Shown here: positions 50,131-62,100 of the stretch, piece by piece
Position numbering within the stretch: the stretch's first letter is position 1
Layout of the letters: every line of letters starts with the position of its first letter
Assembly (NCBI GenBank): GCA_038496675.1
Contig: CM076648.1
Span: 19,092,365 to 19,156,364, forward strand
Direction of reading: 5' to 3'
DNA: 64,000 bases
Origin: Rachycentron canadum
Lineage: Eukaryota; Chordata; Actinopteri; Carangiformes; Rachycentridae
Program-made: the position numbers and the translations under genes
Notes under the pieces: generated by a model
What the model saw: only the letters and a program-made list of their open reading frames with translations
Database searches by the model: none
What the model was told of the DNA's origin: nothing

Positions 50131-52647
50131 TGCAACAAAATTTTGGTATGATTTGGGAGATGTTTTCTGTCTGTTTGTACTCTATGTACCCTGAGGCCTG
50201 TCTCTTAATCCATCCCCGGTCAGAGTCTTGAAGGAAAAAAATGTGATGTGATAAGAGCAATAAAACTATTAACCTGCAATGATCTTACCAACATGCAAAA
50301 GGCTGTGAACCTCTCACAGGTGTGCGCACCAATTCTAGCTCAAGCATAAGATGCTTCATTGACTCCATTAGTTGGGAAATGCAGTTGCTTACGACACAGC
50401 AAGCCCTCTCAAAACCCGGGCATCCATCCTCATCCCTGCATTGGCTCTTGAATTCACCTCATCGCTTCAGCAGATCTCAGTTGCCTTTCCCCCATCTAAT
50501 GCATTATTTATTCTCATGTTCATGGGCTTTCTCCCATCTTGTGCTTGATCAATAAAACATACTTGTGTGCTTGCTCCCTCACCTCTCCATCCGCTTGTCT
50601 TGTTCCTGAAGCCAAACTGTGAGCCCATGTTGAGCTGATAAAACAGCATAGATAGATGGCCTTTTCAAACTGTGAGAAAAAGACTACAATTCAGGCAATC
50701 TCTCGCCTGTGTGAGCTGTGCCTCTAATGGGTTGGGTTTTGAAATTTGGGTTGTGAACGGAAGTCACTGCATCTGTCACTTGTTTAGAGTCCCCCGCCCC
50801 CCAATCCAGAAAAGGCGTCTTTAAAAAAAACACACACTTCCAAGAGATCTTTCTTGATTTCTCTCTCCGCAGAATAACTTGAACATGTTAAATGGATTTT
50901 ATTGTACTAAAACTGTTCTCCTCTACAGAGAAGAGCCACATGTTCTGTCATGAACAGATTATGAGTCAATGGGCTCACACCTGCAACCCCTCCAACAGAG
51001 GAGCAACAGGCCTTAAATGAAAGAGATACAAAATGACTAGGTATGATGCAGGTGTGTGTCTCTTTGTGGTCAACAAGAAACAAAAATAAAAAATGTTAAC
51101 AGTCACTTTAAAGACTCTCACCTATGTGCTCCTGACCGCTTAGGGCTCTGGGCCTACGCCCGGTCAGCGCTATCAGTAATCCCTCCATGCTTTCTGCACC
51201 ATTCATATTCAAGTTTTTATTGCTGCTCTAACTGCCTCCTTGAAGTGGGAAATAGAGCTAACAAGACTGCTAATGGTCAGTTAGACACCTCTTTAGCAGA
51301 AGCTCATTAGCGTTGGCTCTGTCACTAGTGGCACAATAAGTTCACACACTTTAGAAGATATATGCACCATCAACTCCTGTTTCATAACTGTTTGCAAACC
51401 ATTGGTCTGTTGTGAGACAGTTTTTACTCCAATATAAGACATTAAATAAAGATGAACAGTAAAACTGACGAATATCATTCTCCATTTTGGACTCTCCTAC
51501 TTTCCTGAAAGGTCAACACTGTCAAAACAGTGTGTTCACACCTCAAAGTTCTCCAGAGTTGAACAGTACACGAATTAATTTCACCACCTCAAGTGGATCC
51601 TCCAACCGCAGCAATTCCATTGGTATTAATTGTTTTGACCGCAAAATTTTGCCATTTTAAATCCTGGTGTATTCAGGCGACGGCCCAGATGGGCTGTAGG
51701 CCACTTGTTCATTAAAGTAATTCCCCAATGTTCAAAATGGCTTTGAAATCTGGGCCCCAAATATCTCCCTAACATAAAACAGTCTGTCTATGGTGAAACT
51801 CTGAAGTGTGTTTCAGATGAATAACACTGAACAAAAACTGTGGGTGTGCGTGCTTGGTTTGACTTTGTACATGTCATGTAAAGCTGAAAGGTTGGACTTG
51901 GCTGCCTCTCGTGCATGTGGCTATTCATCAACCTCTAGCTGGGATTGTTTAAATGTCCACCAATCAACTGACACAACAAATTACAGTCCAATTCATAAGC
52001 AGCAGAAAATCACTTCTACCTAAATCAATTTTTACATTTTTCAGGATGAGAGGCTGCTGATCACTTTAACAGTCCTCCAATTTTTTTTACTTTACAGTGG
52101 AGGTTCTTTTGGTTGACTTTCATTTAGGCCAAATTATTGCAGTTGTGTGCTCTTCCCTGTATTTTAATCCTCTCTCTCATGAAGTTGGGCGTTTTTCCCC
52201 CCAAAAGATAAGAAATCTCCTTGAAAACAAGGCAAAGTTCTTCTGTAACCGCACATCTGATTGGCCATCCTTATGCACGTCTTCCTCTAGACAGAAAATG
52301 AGTTCTCCGTTTGGACCATCTCTGCCCATTAAAGCCTTCAAGCTAATTAAGCCGTTATTCTACTTATCCCTGCTAAAATGACTTAGGTTTCACTTGCAAA
52401 TGATGAGATGCTGGTAAAATAATTAATCATTTTACACAAATTATAATTTTATATCATCTAAAGTAGTTACCTACCTTCCAGGCTGAAATACTGCGAGCCA
52501 ACATTTATTTCACAGAAGAACACGGTACCAAATTATCACCCAGACACTGACCCAGATATCTTTTTACCAACCACACATCTTTGAAAGGATTAGATGAGAT
52601 CTTACAAGAGGTGGTGTTAGTACCTGCTGGTAGTGGTAAAACTTGGT

Positions 52648-52702
52648 GAGATGTAGCTGAGAGTCAGACCAGGCTAAGGTGAAAAAAGCTTCTCTGTGAA
52701 AA
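52648..52702 (+). repeat. 54-bp dispersed direct repeat, copy 1
   Basis: Begins gagatgtagctgagagtcag and includes accaggctaaggtg and aaaaagcttctc. It differs from copy 2 at 55745-55798 by only a few bases, and similarity ends abruptly on both sides. The words 'gagagtcagaccaggcta' are also familiar from a percomorph repeat. Confidence 0.75.
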
Positions 52703-52789
52703 CTTGTTTGTAAGCTCAAACATTCCCAACCAGCCAATGGTTGGAAATGTCATGTGTGATTGAAACTGGCCCGGAGCCATTACATTTTC

Positions 52790-53035
52790 AGGTTGTTCAT
52801 GCATTCGGTCATTTGTCCGACTCATTCTCATGAAGGCAATATCTCAGAACTCCTCAAGGGAATGCCTTTAGATTTGGCATACACATCCATCTAAATTTAA
52901 GGATGAACTAATTACAATTTGATCATCAAAGGTCAAAGGTAAAGGTCAATATGACCTCACATGCTGTGACTCAGGAAGGGTGACTGCATTTCCTGCAACT
53001 TGGCTGGTTGAGGAACACAACCATCTGTTGCTTTG
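52790..53035. repeat. Dispersed fish repeat containing AGGTCA half-sites
   Basis: The ordered words caatatctcagaactcc, tcaagggaatg, tttggcatacacatcc, aaggatgaactaatta, caaaggtcaaaggtaaagg and tatgacctcaca follow a pattern I know from an abundant teleost repeat. It has no coding capacity. Inside it, 52943-52957 is a perfect inverted AGGTCA pair. Confidence 0.55.
52943..52957. promoter_or_regulatory. Perfect oestrogen-response-element palindrome (IR3)
   Basis: AGGTCA-ata-TGACCT matches the consensus AGGTCAnnnTGACCT at all 12 fixed positions. A further AGGTCA at 52930-52935 followed by a near half-site (AGGTAA) adds a DR1-like arrangement. The motif match is seen; function in vivo is unknown. 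Confidence 0.5.
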
Positions 53036-53344
53036 AGGCTTAAAATGTTCCTGTCATCTCAGCTCTGTTACTGTATATTGTCACTGTGTATTTGTCTTGA
53101 AACGCATCCTCTGGCCTAGAGCTGTCTTATGAAAAGGAACGGCAGACTCAGCTAATCATTATGTCTCCATGCTGAATTATTTAAATTATTTCAAAACAGT
53201 CAAACTACCACTCTAGAGGCACCGGCAGGATGGTGAATGACCTGCAGGTTCATGTCAGATGCTCATGTCTGATATTAATGATTAAAAGAGATTCTAGGGT
53301 TGAGGGCCTGTAGGCCAGATGACTGCCTCACATGCACTATTTAA

Positions 53345-54005
53345 GACCAGATTTTAAATATTTAGATATTCCTGAATGTGACGAGGGTCTTGCCTTTGTC
53401 GCAGCAATTCCATTATACATGTTCAAATCAATGACTGCACATAAAGATGGATCACACATCTTCCTTATTTCTTCCCATTGTTCAAAAAAGATGGTGACGT
53501 CATTATGAGCCAGAGTCTGTGCAGTTGTGATCAGGGGGTGTAGCTGCTGCATCAAGGCCCCAAGGTTAAAGGTTCCCTGAGGATGAATCTTACTAAGATT
53601 TGGTGATGCCCTGACTTTCTATCTAGCATCACTATGAGGTTGACATTTGTAGTTTTTGCTGAAATTAAAACAGAATTGCCACAATGTTTGGTATAGGCAA
53701 TGTTCCAGTAAGATGAAATGGTCACCAGGTTTGGTGTATGATGACATACAAAGAGGACTAAGCCCATCAGCTGTAGCTGTAATTTGTGTTTAGTGCTAAT
53801 TAGTAAATGTTAGCATTTTCAGACGCAAAAGGTGAGGTGAATATTGTAAAGATTATACCTGCTAAACACTTAAACTAACAAATAAATAAAGCAGCATGTC
53901 AGAGCTTTATGAGTGTTTTAGCTTTGCCTTTGGCTCAAAACATTGTTGTGCTAAAGCAGAGCTTCACAGAGCCGCTAGCATGGCTTCTGTACATTTCTAT
54001 ACATT
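53345..54005. repeat. Degenerate dispersed repeat, GTTAGC family, copy 2
   Basis: Ordered words include ctgaggatgaatcttac, gatttggtgatgccctgac, tctagcatcac, gaggttgacatttg, ttgtgtttagtgctaatta, aaatgttagcatttt, tatacctgctaaacac, gcttcacagagccgctagc and atggcttctgtac. It is the most complete of the three copies. Confidence 0.65.
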
Positions 54006-55402
54006 TTAGAAGACAAAACTCATTGAGAGGGTAGTTTGATTATAATCATAATTACAACACCACAGGCAGCATGGCACTATCTCTGCTCCGATAGAAAGAT
54101 AAAACCTGAGTTTGGTTTTTTATTCCTTTGTTGTTAGTGGGTGCATTTAAAGCTATGTCAGAAAATGTTTGGTTCTCCCTCTGCAACATAATTATATGTT
54201 GGGACAACCAGATTAGCATCTCAACATGGCTATAAGAGAGGGGCTGTTATCAGGCACTCGCCTACAAAAACAACAAAAAAAATCACTCCTTAATGTAGGG
54301 CACCTGAATATTTCATGCAGTATGCCCCAGCATCAAAACCAATCCCATTTTTCTAAACTAACATGATTAGAGATGCTACATTATTAACAAATGGGTGGAA
54401 ATGATTCCAGAGAGTGTACATTAGTGATTTTGAGAACAGTTTTCCATCAATTTTTATCTTCACAATGAAGTGTGATTTCATGGAATAAGCTTTGGTCATT
54501 TCTGTCTCTAATTTTAAAGAGAGATAGCTGCTCCTCTTATCGCCAGTACACAGCTGGAGCCCTCAGCCTCCTTTTTAGTCAGACAACCACGAGTTTCATG
54601 CATTTGACTCGAGCCTGAAATCTCCACATCATTGTGTCAGCACTCACAGACATCTTCCTCCTGTGTCATTATGGACAATTGTAGGCCTGGGAAGGCAGTA
54701 GAGATGGTTTTTGACAAAAAGCAGCACTGCAATCTAATAGTAATTCAATTCCACAATAGTCCTGCAGTTCAAGACTAAATGCATCACTGCAGATGTTTTT
54801 TTCTCCAGAGTGAGAAATTATAAAAATGTTTTTTAATTGTTGAATTGGAAAAGTCATTTCATTATCCTGTAAATGAGAGACAATGTAGTCTCATTGTGGT
54901 AAGACTGAAAAAAAAACCCCACTTAAATCCTGAACAAACTAAAAAAAGAAAAGAAAAAAAACTATCCAGATTTACTTCAGCTGGATCATAGGCTTACAGA
55001 AGGGTAGAGCAACCGGGGCTAGACTCCCCCTCAGCTGCTACAGGATGAGAATGGCGGTCACAAATTATGTGCCAAAAAGTGGGGGCTCCTTGCCAGGGCC
55101 AAATGCATTAACCATGCTGTTTAGAGTCCATAAAATAGTCCACTTCTGTCCTGGGGAGAAATATCGAGTTCATCCAGGGACAATGAAGAGTTTAGTTCAT
55201 TTGCATCTGTGACAAAGAGCTCAGGTTTTCTTTGAGAAGACAAGTGAGTCCAATGAAACACTCAAACACACTTTGACTAAGTGCAGCAGCTCTGAATGGG
55301 GAATCAGCAGCAGACAGCCAGTGGAAAAAAAACTTTAAGCTGTCAAATGAAAGTTACATGAAAATGTTGGTTTTCCGATCTTGACCTGATTTTGGTCGAG
55401 TG

Positions 55403-55475
55403 CAGTGGTTCCTAATGTGACGGTCAGGATCCCAGCAGGGGTCTCAAGATAGAGGTGATGGGTTGTAGGATGATG
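55403..55475. repeat. Fragment of 'AGTGGTTCC...GGGGTC' repeat
   Basis: The words gcagtggttcctaatgtgac, ggtcaggatccc and caggggtctcaagat look like a diverged copy of a common vertebrate 'cagtggttcccaacc...gggtcgggacc' element. Recognised from memory. Confidence 0.4.
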
Positions 55476-55539
55476 AACAGATAAGAAGCTTGCCTTTCAT
55501 CTAATCTTATAGCACTGGTAGTATATTAAATGCCATAGA

Positions 55540-55564
55540 AATAGCACTTAATATAAGTGCTATT
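55540..55564. repeat. Perfect 11-bp palindrome with 3-nt spacer
   Basis: aatagcactta (55540-55550) and taagtgctatt (55554-55564) flank ata. Possibly generated within a repeat. No other element boundaries seen. Confidence 0.8.
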
Positions 55565-55744
55565 ACTTAATAGCTTAATAGCGCCTGCAGGCTCCAGGCT
55601 ACAAGACCACATTATTCATCATGGTTAGTTAGAGGGGAATTAGTTTAAAGCTCTGGGGCCACAATATCAAATATTCTGTCACTTTTGGTGCAGGGACCAT
55701 CCAGAAGGACCCTCTGGCTCTGGCTCACTGAGAATAAAAGATGC

Positions 55745-55798
55745 GAGATGTAGCTGAGAGTCAGACCAGGCTAAGGTGCAAAAAGCTTCTCCGTGAAA
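55745..55798 (+). repeat. 54-bp dispersed direct repeat, copy 2
   Basis: Same orientation as copy 1, 3.1 kb away, with about two or three substitutions. Part of a longer repeat-like tract that includes aaggaccctctggctctggc just upstream. Confidence 0.75.
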
Positions 55799-57652
55799 CC
55801 AGTCAATCAGTCAAAACATGACACAATTACATTATTTGCGTTATCCTTCCAGCTGCTCCAGTGAAGCTGCTCAGTGTAATCAACATGAGACTGGGCATTT
55901 TCCAGAGGTGGTTCAACATGGGTGACTTTCCTTTCCCCCTTTAAAGTAAAATCTGCACTGAGACCCTGTTAACACAGGAAGATATCTCCCACTTTTGATG
56001 TTCAGAGTTATTTCTAGGAAGTGCTTTAATTCTCTCTTTTTGGCGTGTTCAACTTGAAACAACCACTGCTTGTTATAATTGACTTCTACTTCACTTAATT
56101 TTCAACAGAAACCAGAGAAAAGAGCCGAACCTCTTGTCTCCAGCTGTGGGTTTGACACAGTGTGTAAAGGTGGAAATAGCTATTAAGTCACACCGCAAGC
56201 GTCACATGTAAATTTCTTTGGGACGTTTTGAATTCTGGTTCACTGTATGTGGTTATAATTTGAATTCACACAGGTCAGGTTATGACATGTTGGATGCAGC
56301 CTGAATATTAATCATGTCAAAATACTACAGTTCAGTATCAGAGCTTCCACACATACATCATTCTATTAGTTTAGGATTGTGGATTTTCTGTTTGAGATCC
56401 ATCTCTGAAACAGCATTATGAGTGTTTACAATGGGTACAATATAAACCTAAATCTTGACTCTGTGTTAATGTAAATCTGAATAAAATCTCTCTGCTACGT
56501 TACCTTGAAACACCAGAGGGTTTTTGTGTCAACGTATAGAATAACTTGTCTCTGTGTCCTTGGTAAAGTGTCACTGCAGTGTGCATAAACACAAGGGACT
56601 TACCACATTTAGTTACACACTTAGTCCACAGAAATCCTTCAAATCTCAGTAACATGGTTTTCCTTATGAGTTTAGAGTATTTTAAATTTAATCTTACATC
56701 AATTTAAAAAAAAAGGAAGCTTTTACATTATTTGAAGAAAAATAAATTAGTTTCATATTTATTTACTGTCAGTTATATCACCTTTATTGTTTATGTCATT
56801 TCTACTGACCCTTTTTTCAGTCTTTATTTCGTCTTTGAATCATATATATTTGCTGCTTTAGTGTGCAGATGTCACTTTCTACATTCATGAAACAGATTTA
56901 AATATGAAGAGGGATGAGGATGCAAACAATCTGCCGTGAATGGGGAATTGAGTGAAGAGCAAAACAAAGGCCTGTTTGCCTCAGGATAGTGACAAGGAGA
57001 CAAAAATAGCTCAGGAGAGCTGGCAGGACTTCCACTGCCAGTCACTGACCAGTTTGCTCCAAACCCTCGGTGTAGAGAATTATTACTGAAGCTAGTTTGC
57101 ACTGTTACCCTGCCAGTATTTCAGCCTGTAAGACCTTTGATATCTTCGACTGAAAAGAGCTGGTGTGTTCCAATTTGACACTGCTTACAGCAGATGAAAA
57201 GAAATATGCACACAACAGAAATTAATGAGGCGCTCCAGAAAACAATTCACAGTAATATTTAGCATTTTCAGCAGGTCTGACAAAGAAACAAGAAGGAACC
57301 CCCCAATGTTTACTATGCACAAAAACCGATTTACTGACACAAAGAGATTAAGATATTTTTTTCCTCCCCATTTCTCGTTTGGATGCCCAAGATTCATTAT
57401 GGCTGTGTGGGCCATTGATAGTAAGACTGCATAAGGTGTAAATCAGAACAAGGCCTTGTTTTAATGTGACAGATGAGGTCAACAACAGTGTTTGTGGAGC
57501 ACAGTGCATTAAAACAGATATACTGTATATAAGCAGAAAATTATTAATCTGCAGTCTAATGCAAACACATTGAATTATTTGTGTAAAGCGCTCCTTTTCA
57601 TTTTGCCCAGTAAGTTTAAGTTGTAACAATATTAAAAAATATCTGGAGCAGC

Positions 57653-57900
57653 TTACAAACTAGGGCTGCAAATAATTATTTTCATTATTGAACAATCTGT
57701 CTGTTAGTGTCTTGATTGATTCACTAAATGGTAGAAAAGACAGATCACAATTTCACAAAGCCCAAGTTGACATATTTAAACTGACCAACAGTCCAAAAAC
57801 CAAAGATATTTAGTTTATTATCGTAGAAGACTAAGAAAACCCACAAATAAATACATTAGTGAGCAGCTATAACATTAATCATTTTGGTTTAGAATGCTAA
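57653..57900 (+). repeat. Dispersed repeat, 'GGGCTGCAA' family, clear copy
   Basis: tagggctgcaaataattatt, then ttcattattgaacaatctg, cacaaagcccaagttgac, ccaacagtccaaaaacc, agatatttagtttatt and tagaagactaag. This is the ordered word set of an extremely abundant percomorph repeat, as I remember it. Confidence 0.6.
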
Positions 57901-57949
57901 CATTTGCCAATTAGCATTAAATACAAATTAGATCAGCCGAATTTTTGCC

Positions 57950-58385
57950 AAAAATATTGGATGTTATTACAGTTCGTCGTCTGGGGACCATGAATATGTT
58001 CCAAATGTCATAGCAATAAATCCAGTCATTGGTGTCATTAACTTAAAAAAAGAAAAACCCAGTGGTGCTACAGGAAAAGTCTAGGTATCATCAAAGACAG
58101 AGGGAGTCATCTTCTGTGAACCGTGAATATTTGTATATCAATATCATTCCAGATACTAAATATTAAGATATTTCTGAACTGAATATTCTACCTGTTGGTC
58201 ACACTACAGGGAAAGTCAGAGGATCACTAAACTAAAGAGAATTTATCCTTAAGGGATCCTGAATATCTGCAGTAAACCTTCATCGCAATCCATTCATAGT
58301 TGTTGAAATATCTCAGTCTGGACCAAAGTGGTGGAGCAGCCAACTGACAGACTGCCCTCCAGAGCCAGCAGCATGGCTAAATTAC
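57950..58385. repeat. Degenerate dispersed repeat, GTTAGC family, copy 3
   Basis: Contains gtctggggaccatgaatatg, atgtcatagcaataaatcc, gtcagaggatcac, catcgcaatccattc, tagttgttgaaatatctcag, tctggaccaaagtggtgga and ccagcagcatggctaa. These words belong to the same large repeat family as copies 1 and 2. It ends about 85 bp before the ddb1 poly(A) site. Confidence 0.6.
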
Positions 58386-58469
58386 ATAGATTAAGTGATT
58401 ATCAATAACTAACTGGAACAACAGCAGCAGAGCCTGATGGTCAGAATAGACACAAACTGAAACAGAGGA

Positions 58470-59050
58470 GTTAACAGTACTAAAGCAAAGTTTATTAGAA
58501 TAAACAAAGAAAACGTCACAAAGACAAAATAGCTATAAATCTATCATTTTCCTCATTTTGTTTCTCATACAGCGTGTTGTTCAACAATAAAGTTGAAAAG
58601 TGTAAATCAGTTAGATTTAAACTGTGGGGTGTCAAGGATCTGTTCACCTTCATCGTGCTAGTAACTCTCCGGAAGAAGGAAATCTCTGGGTTTTTCCTAT
58701 TTATAGTCACACATTATTCCACACAGACACAATCGCACATGTGCATACAAGCTCAAACACACTCAGACCAATATCTTTACTTTGGTCTTTTTGTTGTCCA
58801 AACACGATGCTACGCACTTTGCCTAGAGACTCTTGTCTAAATGAGGAGTGTTGTACTCATCGTCTAGCACCTTCAGGTCTCCACAGTTGACAAATTATTG
58901 AAGTCTGAAGGACAAACATGCACAGACTGTTTATTTATAATTATTTACAAATCTGCAAAACCCAAACCATTTCCCTTCCTCGTCGTTCTTGCTCATCGCT
59001 CCTTCTTGGGACTCTGCTCTTGCTCAGCGGGGGTCCGGCTGGCAATGAGA
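58470..59050 (-). other. ddb1: ddb1 3' untranslated region
   Basis: About 580 nt from the stop to the expected cleavage site. The overlapping ORFs in both strands here (58516-59155) are chance frames. The end is inferred from the poly(A) signal. Confidence 0.7.
58491..58496 (-). promoter_or_regulatory. ddb1: Poly(A) signal AATAAA of ddb1
   Basis: Minus-strand AATAAA in the context ttctaataaactttg, about 555 nt after the stop. It is the first canonical hexamer I found downstream of the coding end. Confidence 0.75.
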
Positions 59051-59134
59051 CTAGTGAATCCTTGTCAGCTCCTCCACAATCTTAATGACCTCGTCTACTG
59101 TGGCTTCACGCTTCATACCACTGCCGTCATCGAT
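59051..59134 (-). CDS. ddb1: ddb1 terminal coding exon
   Basis: The acceptor tgtttcag is followed by 27 codons (IDDGSGMKREATVDEVIKIV then EELTRIH) and a TAG stop at 59053-59051. EELTRIH is the invariant DDB1 C-terminus as I remember it. The first residue is Ile where mammals, from memory, have Tyr. Confidence 0.96.
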   Translation of the reverse strand: MDDGSGMKREATVDEVIKIVEELTRIH

Positions 59135-62100
59135 CTGAAACACACCAAACAATGAGCCCCCACTACTGAAACAAACGCTATACCACTTTAGTCCCATTAG
59201 CTGAACAAATAATGTATGTAGAGAGAGAAATGTTATAGTTTAATTTTCTTTTTGTGCTTTGGCTTGAGGTATTATGATTTTATAAACTACTGGGACACCT
59301 GGAAACAGTTTATATTACAGCACACACAGTCACCATTAACTAGTTGTTTAATAGTATATTGGCTCTTTATTATTCATTATAAAACATGCATTAATGTCTT
59401 ATTCTGTATGACCATAATCTACAACTAAACCTAACAGTTTCCCCCAAAAACCTCAAAATAAAGGAAGTGAACGTGTTTTACATGAATTATCTTAATATCC
59501 ATTGCTCTGTATGGACCTTATAAGGTGATAGTACCACAGGAATAAATGTAGTCTATTCTTATACAACATAACGCAAAACGTTATAGTGTTAGTGGCGTCC
59601 ACATAACTGTAAATTAGGTCTTTCTAACTCTGAATATCTTCACTATTCTAAAGTGAAGTCTTACTCATAACCAATTCACCAGTAGTTTGACACTTATTAA
59701 CCCACACAGGTTCCCCATTATAAAGCTGCCTCCTCTTCACACTCAGTGAATCCATTACTGCACTCAACTACTGCAATAAACACACCCTATTCTTAAGTGA
59801 TGGGTTACACCTTGGGAAAAAAAAAAAAAAAAAATCTATCCATCCGAAAGTACATTGAGATGCACAGTTTCTATTCAGTCCTTCAGTGACAGAGGAACAA
59901 AGTCGACAGTAAGTAAGTAAAAGTAAAAGTATCTCCTTTATTAATGGAGCACTTCACAGATTCATAGACACCTATTTAAAGATTTCTTCAAGTTTCTTCA
60001 AGGCTAGAAACTTCAGAGGAGGGTGTGTTTACTGTAGTAGTTGAGTGTTATAATGGATTTACTAAGTGTGAAAAAGAAGCAAATTCAGACTTGAGCTAGC
60101 TCGTCTGTACTGATTGTACACACAATTTTTTTTTGTGTATTTGTGTATTTTCTTCTATATCTTAATACGACATTAATGAACTAACCAAACATTCAAACCA
60201 TCATTTTGTGGTTTTTGGTTTCTTCCGTTACACACCATGACATTTTCCAACAAGGTTTAAGATAAGGTTTTTAAGTGGAGCAGCAAAGATCAATCACATT
60301 AATCAGGCAAATTATTCACTTATAACGATAGATAATAAACAGCTTGTTTTTCTCAAGTTTGGGATTTTGCTGCTTTTTCTTCACATTTCAGTAAATTGAA
60401 TGTTTGTCTGTGTTTTCTGGTGTTCTATAGACCAAACTGTTAATCAGTCAATGAAGACAACAGTCAGATTATTTGATTTTGAATTCATCATTTTCAGAGA
60501 AAAATGTTACAGGTCAGGTCTAGAGTTAATTATCTAAGACGTGCATATTTTCATGAAAGATGAAGGATGCAAGTAAACAACCAATGGTGCTACAAATTTT
60601 ATTTTTAAAGCATAACTTCACTATAATCTTGGCTGTGAAAAGGAGTTTGAATATTTTGGACTGTTTTGTTTTTTTATCATCATCTGGCCTTGAGAAGGTA
60701 ACAGAGATGAGCTAAAAGAGTTTCTTTTTTATAAATTGCAATGAGAGTAAAGAGAGACACAAAGCAGAATATGAATATTTGTATATCTTCCAAAAGAGGT
60801 TTTGCCACCTGTTCTGCAGTGAAAGTTATTCCCAGTTCTCACTCACTCAGTGTGTTCACAATATTGAAGCAAGTCCAGATATTTTGTCTTATGAATGTGA
60901 AAAGGAAAAAAAAAATACATGAAAAAAAAGGAGATTTTTATCTAAGCATTGATGTGGATGAACATAAGCTCTTACCTGCAGAGTACTGACGACCTCCTGC
61001 ATCTTGGCCCGGCCGAGATCCAGGAAACTCTCGATCAGATCCCCATCGATGAATCCTGTGGCCTGCTCAGTCTTGCGCTCAGTGTGGAAAGACCTCCAGG
61101 TGCATTAGAGTCAAGGAAAATCAATACAAGGCCACTCCTTTTCCTGTAGGGTCACACCTCAGGTACAATATCACATATTTTTTGCCTCAGGCAAAGCTAA
61201 ACAAATATTCGGTGCAATGCAAAGAGTCTCTTATGAAAACAGCGCTGGTCAAAGTGCCAGACAGCAGTTAGAGTCAGTAAATTATAATACAGCATTGGTC
61301 CTATTGAGGCTGTGTAGACCTGCAGGTTCATGCTACATGTGTTTACAAAAAAGTATACTTTAAAAAAAACCTTTCAATACAGCACATATAATACAAGACA
61401 CCGCCAATTTATATGGATTATATCTGCATCTGGATTATTTGAGGAACCGCACTTTGTTCTCTAATTAATTCTCAAAATCTTTTGTTTATCAGGTTTTTAT
61501 GCATAATACTCATTACAATGCAATGCCACTCACTGTTTTAGACATCAGACTGTGACTGATTATTCTGATACCTTTTTTCTGTATCAGAATAATCATGATC
61601 CTCTTTATGTATATATTTTCATTATGATTAACTGTTTCACATCAAAAATAGAGAAAAACGGCCATCATAATTTCCTAAATGCCCAGGTGATATCTTTAAA
61701 TGTACTGCTTTGTCTGACCAGGGGTCTGAAACCACTAAAATAATATTTGATAATATTTAGTTTAGTTTAAGTCTAGTTTAAGGGACCAAAGGAACCAGCA
61801 GAAATTCACATCTGAGAAGCTACAATCACTTGCATTTTCTCTTTAAAATGCAACTTAAATGATGAATGAATTATCAACAAATTCTCCACAAGCTAATCCA
61901 TTAATTGACTAATATTTTCAGCTCAATAAACTAATGATATAATTAAATCATGGCTATGTGCATGAGATTTCTATCAAACAAACCAATTAAAGTGACTGTC
62001 CCTTTCCCGTTTGGCTTTACTGCCTCCAAGACACCACAGCGGTCACTGTGGGGGTTCTCTGTCGCCGTGGAGACAGATGGCGAGTGTACATGTGAATATG

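Larger units (their letters stand above)
46336..52645. other. Intergenic region, tspan4-proximal half
   Basis: There is no supportable gene. It contains a 29-T run (46981-47009), an (AT)n tract (47189-47216), a 48-A run (48187-48234) and a degenerate minisatellite (49855-50130). The 69-codon ORF at 46588-46797 and others of similar size have no recognisable domain, no splice context and no codon signal that I can judge. Confidence 0.75.
52646..58469. other. Intergenic region, ddb1-proximal half, repeat-rich
   Basis: There is no supportable gene. It contains two copies of a 54-bp segment, an element with an oestrogen-response-like palindrome, two copies of the large GTTAGC-type repeat, a 'GGTTCC' repeat fragment and a 'GGGCTGCAA' repeat copy. 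The stretch 55.8-57.6 kb shows nothing I recognise. Confidence 0.75.
59135..60975 (-). other. ddb1: ddb1 last intron, 1841 nt, GT-AG
   Basis: gtaaga...tttcag on the minus strand. It contains an 18-A run (59817-59834 on plus) and a degenerate minus-oriented copy of the GGGCTGCAA repeat (60365-60500). No other features. Confidence 0.85.
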
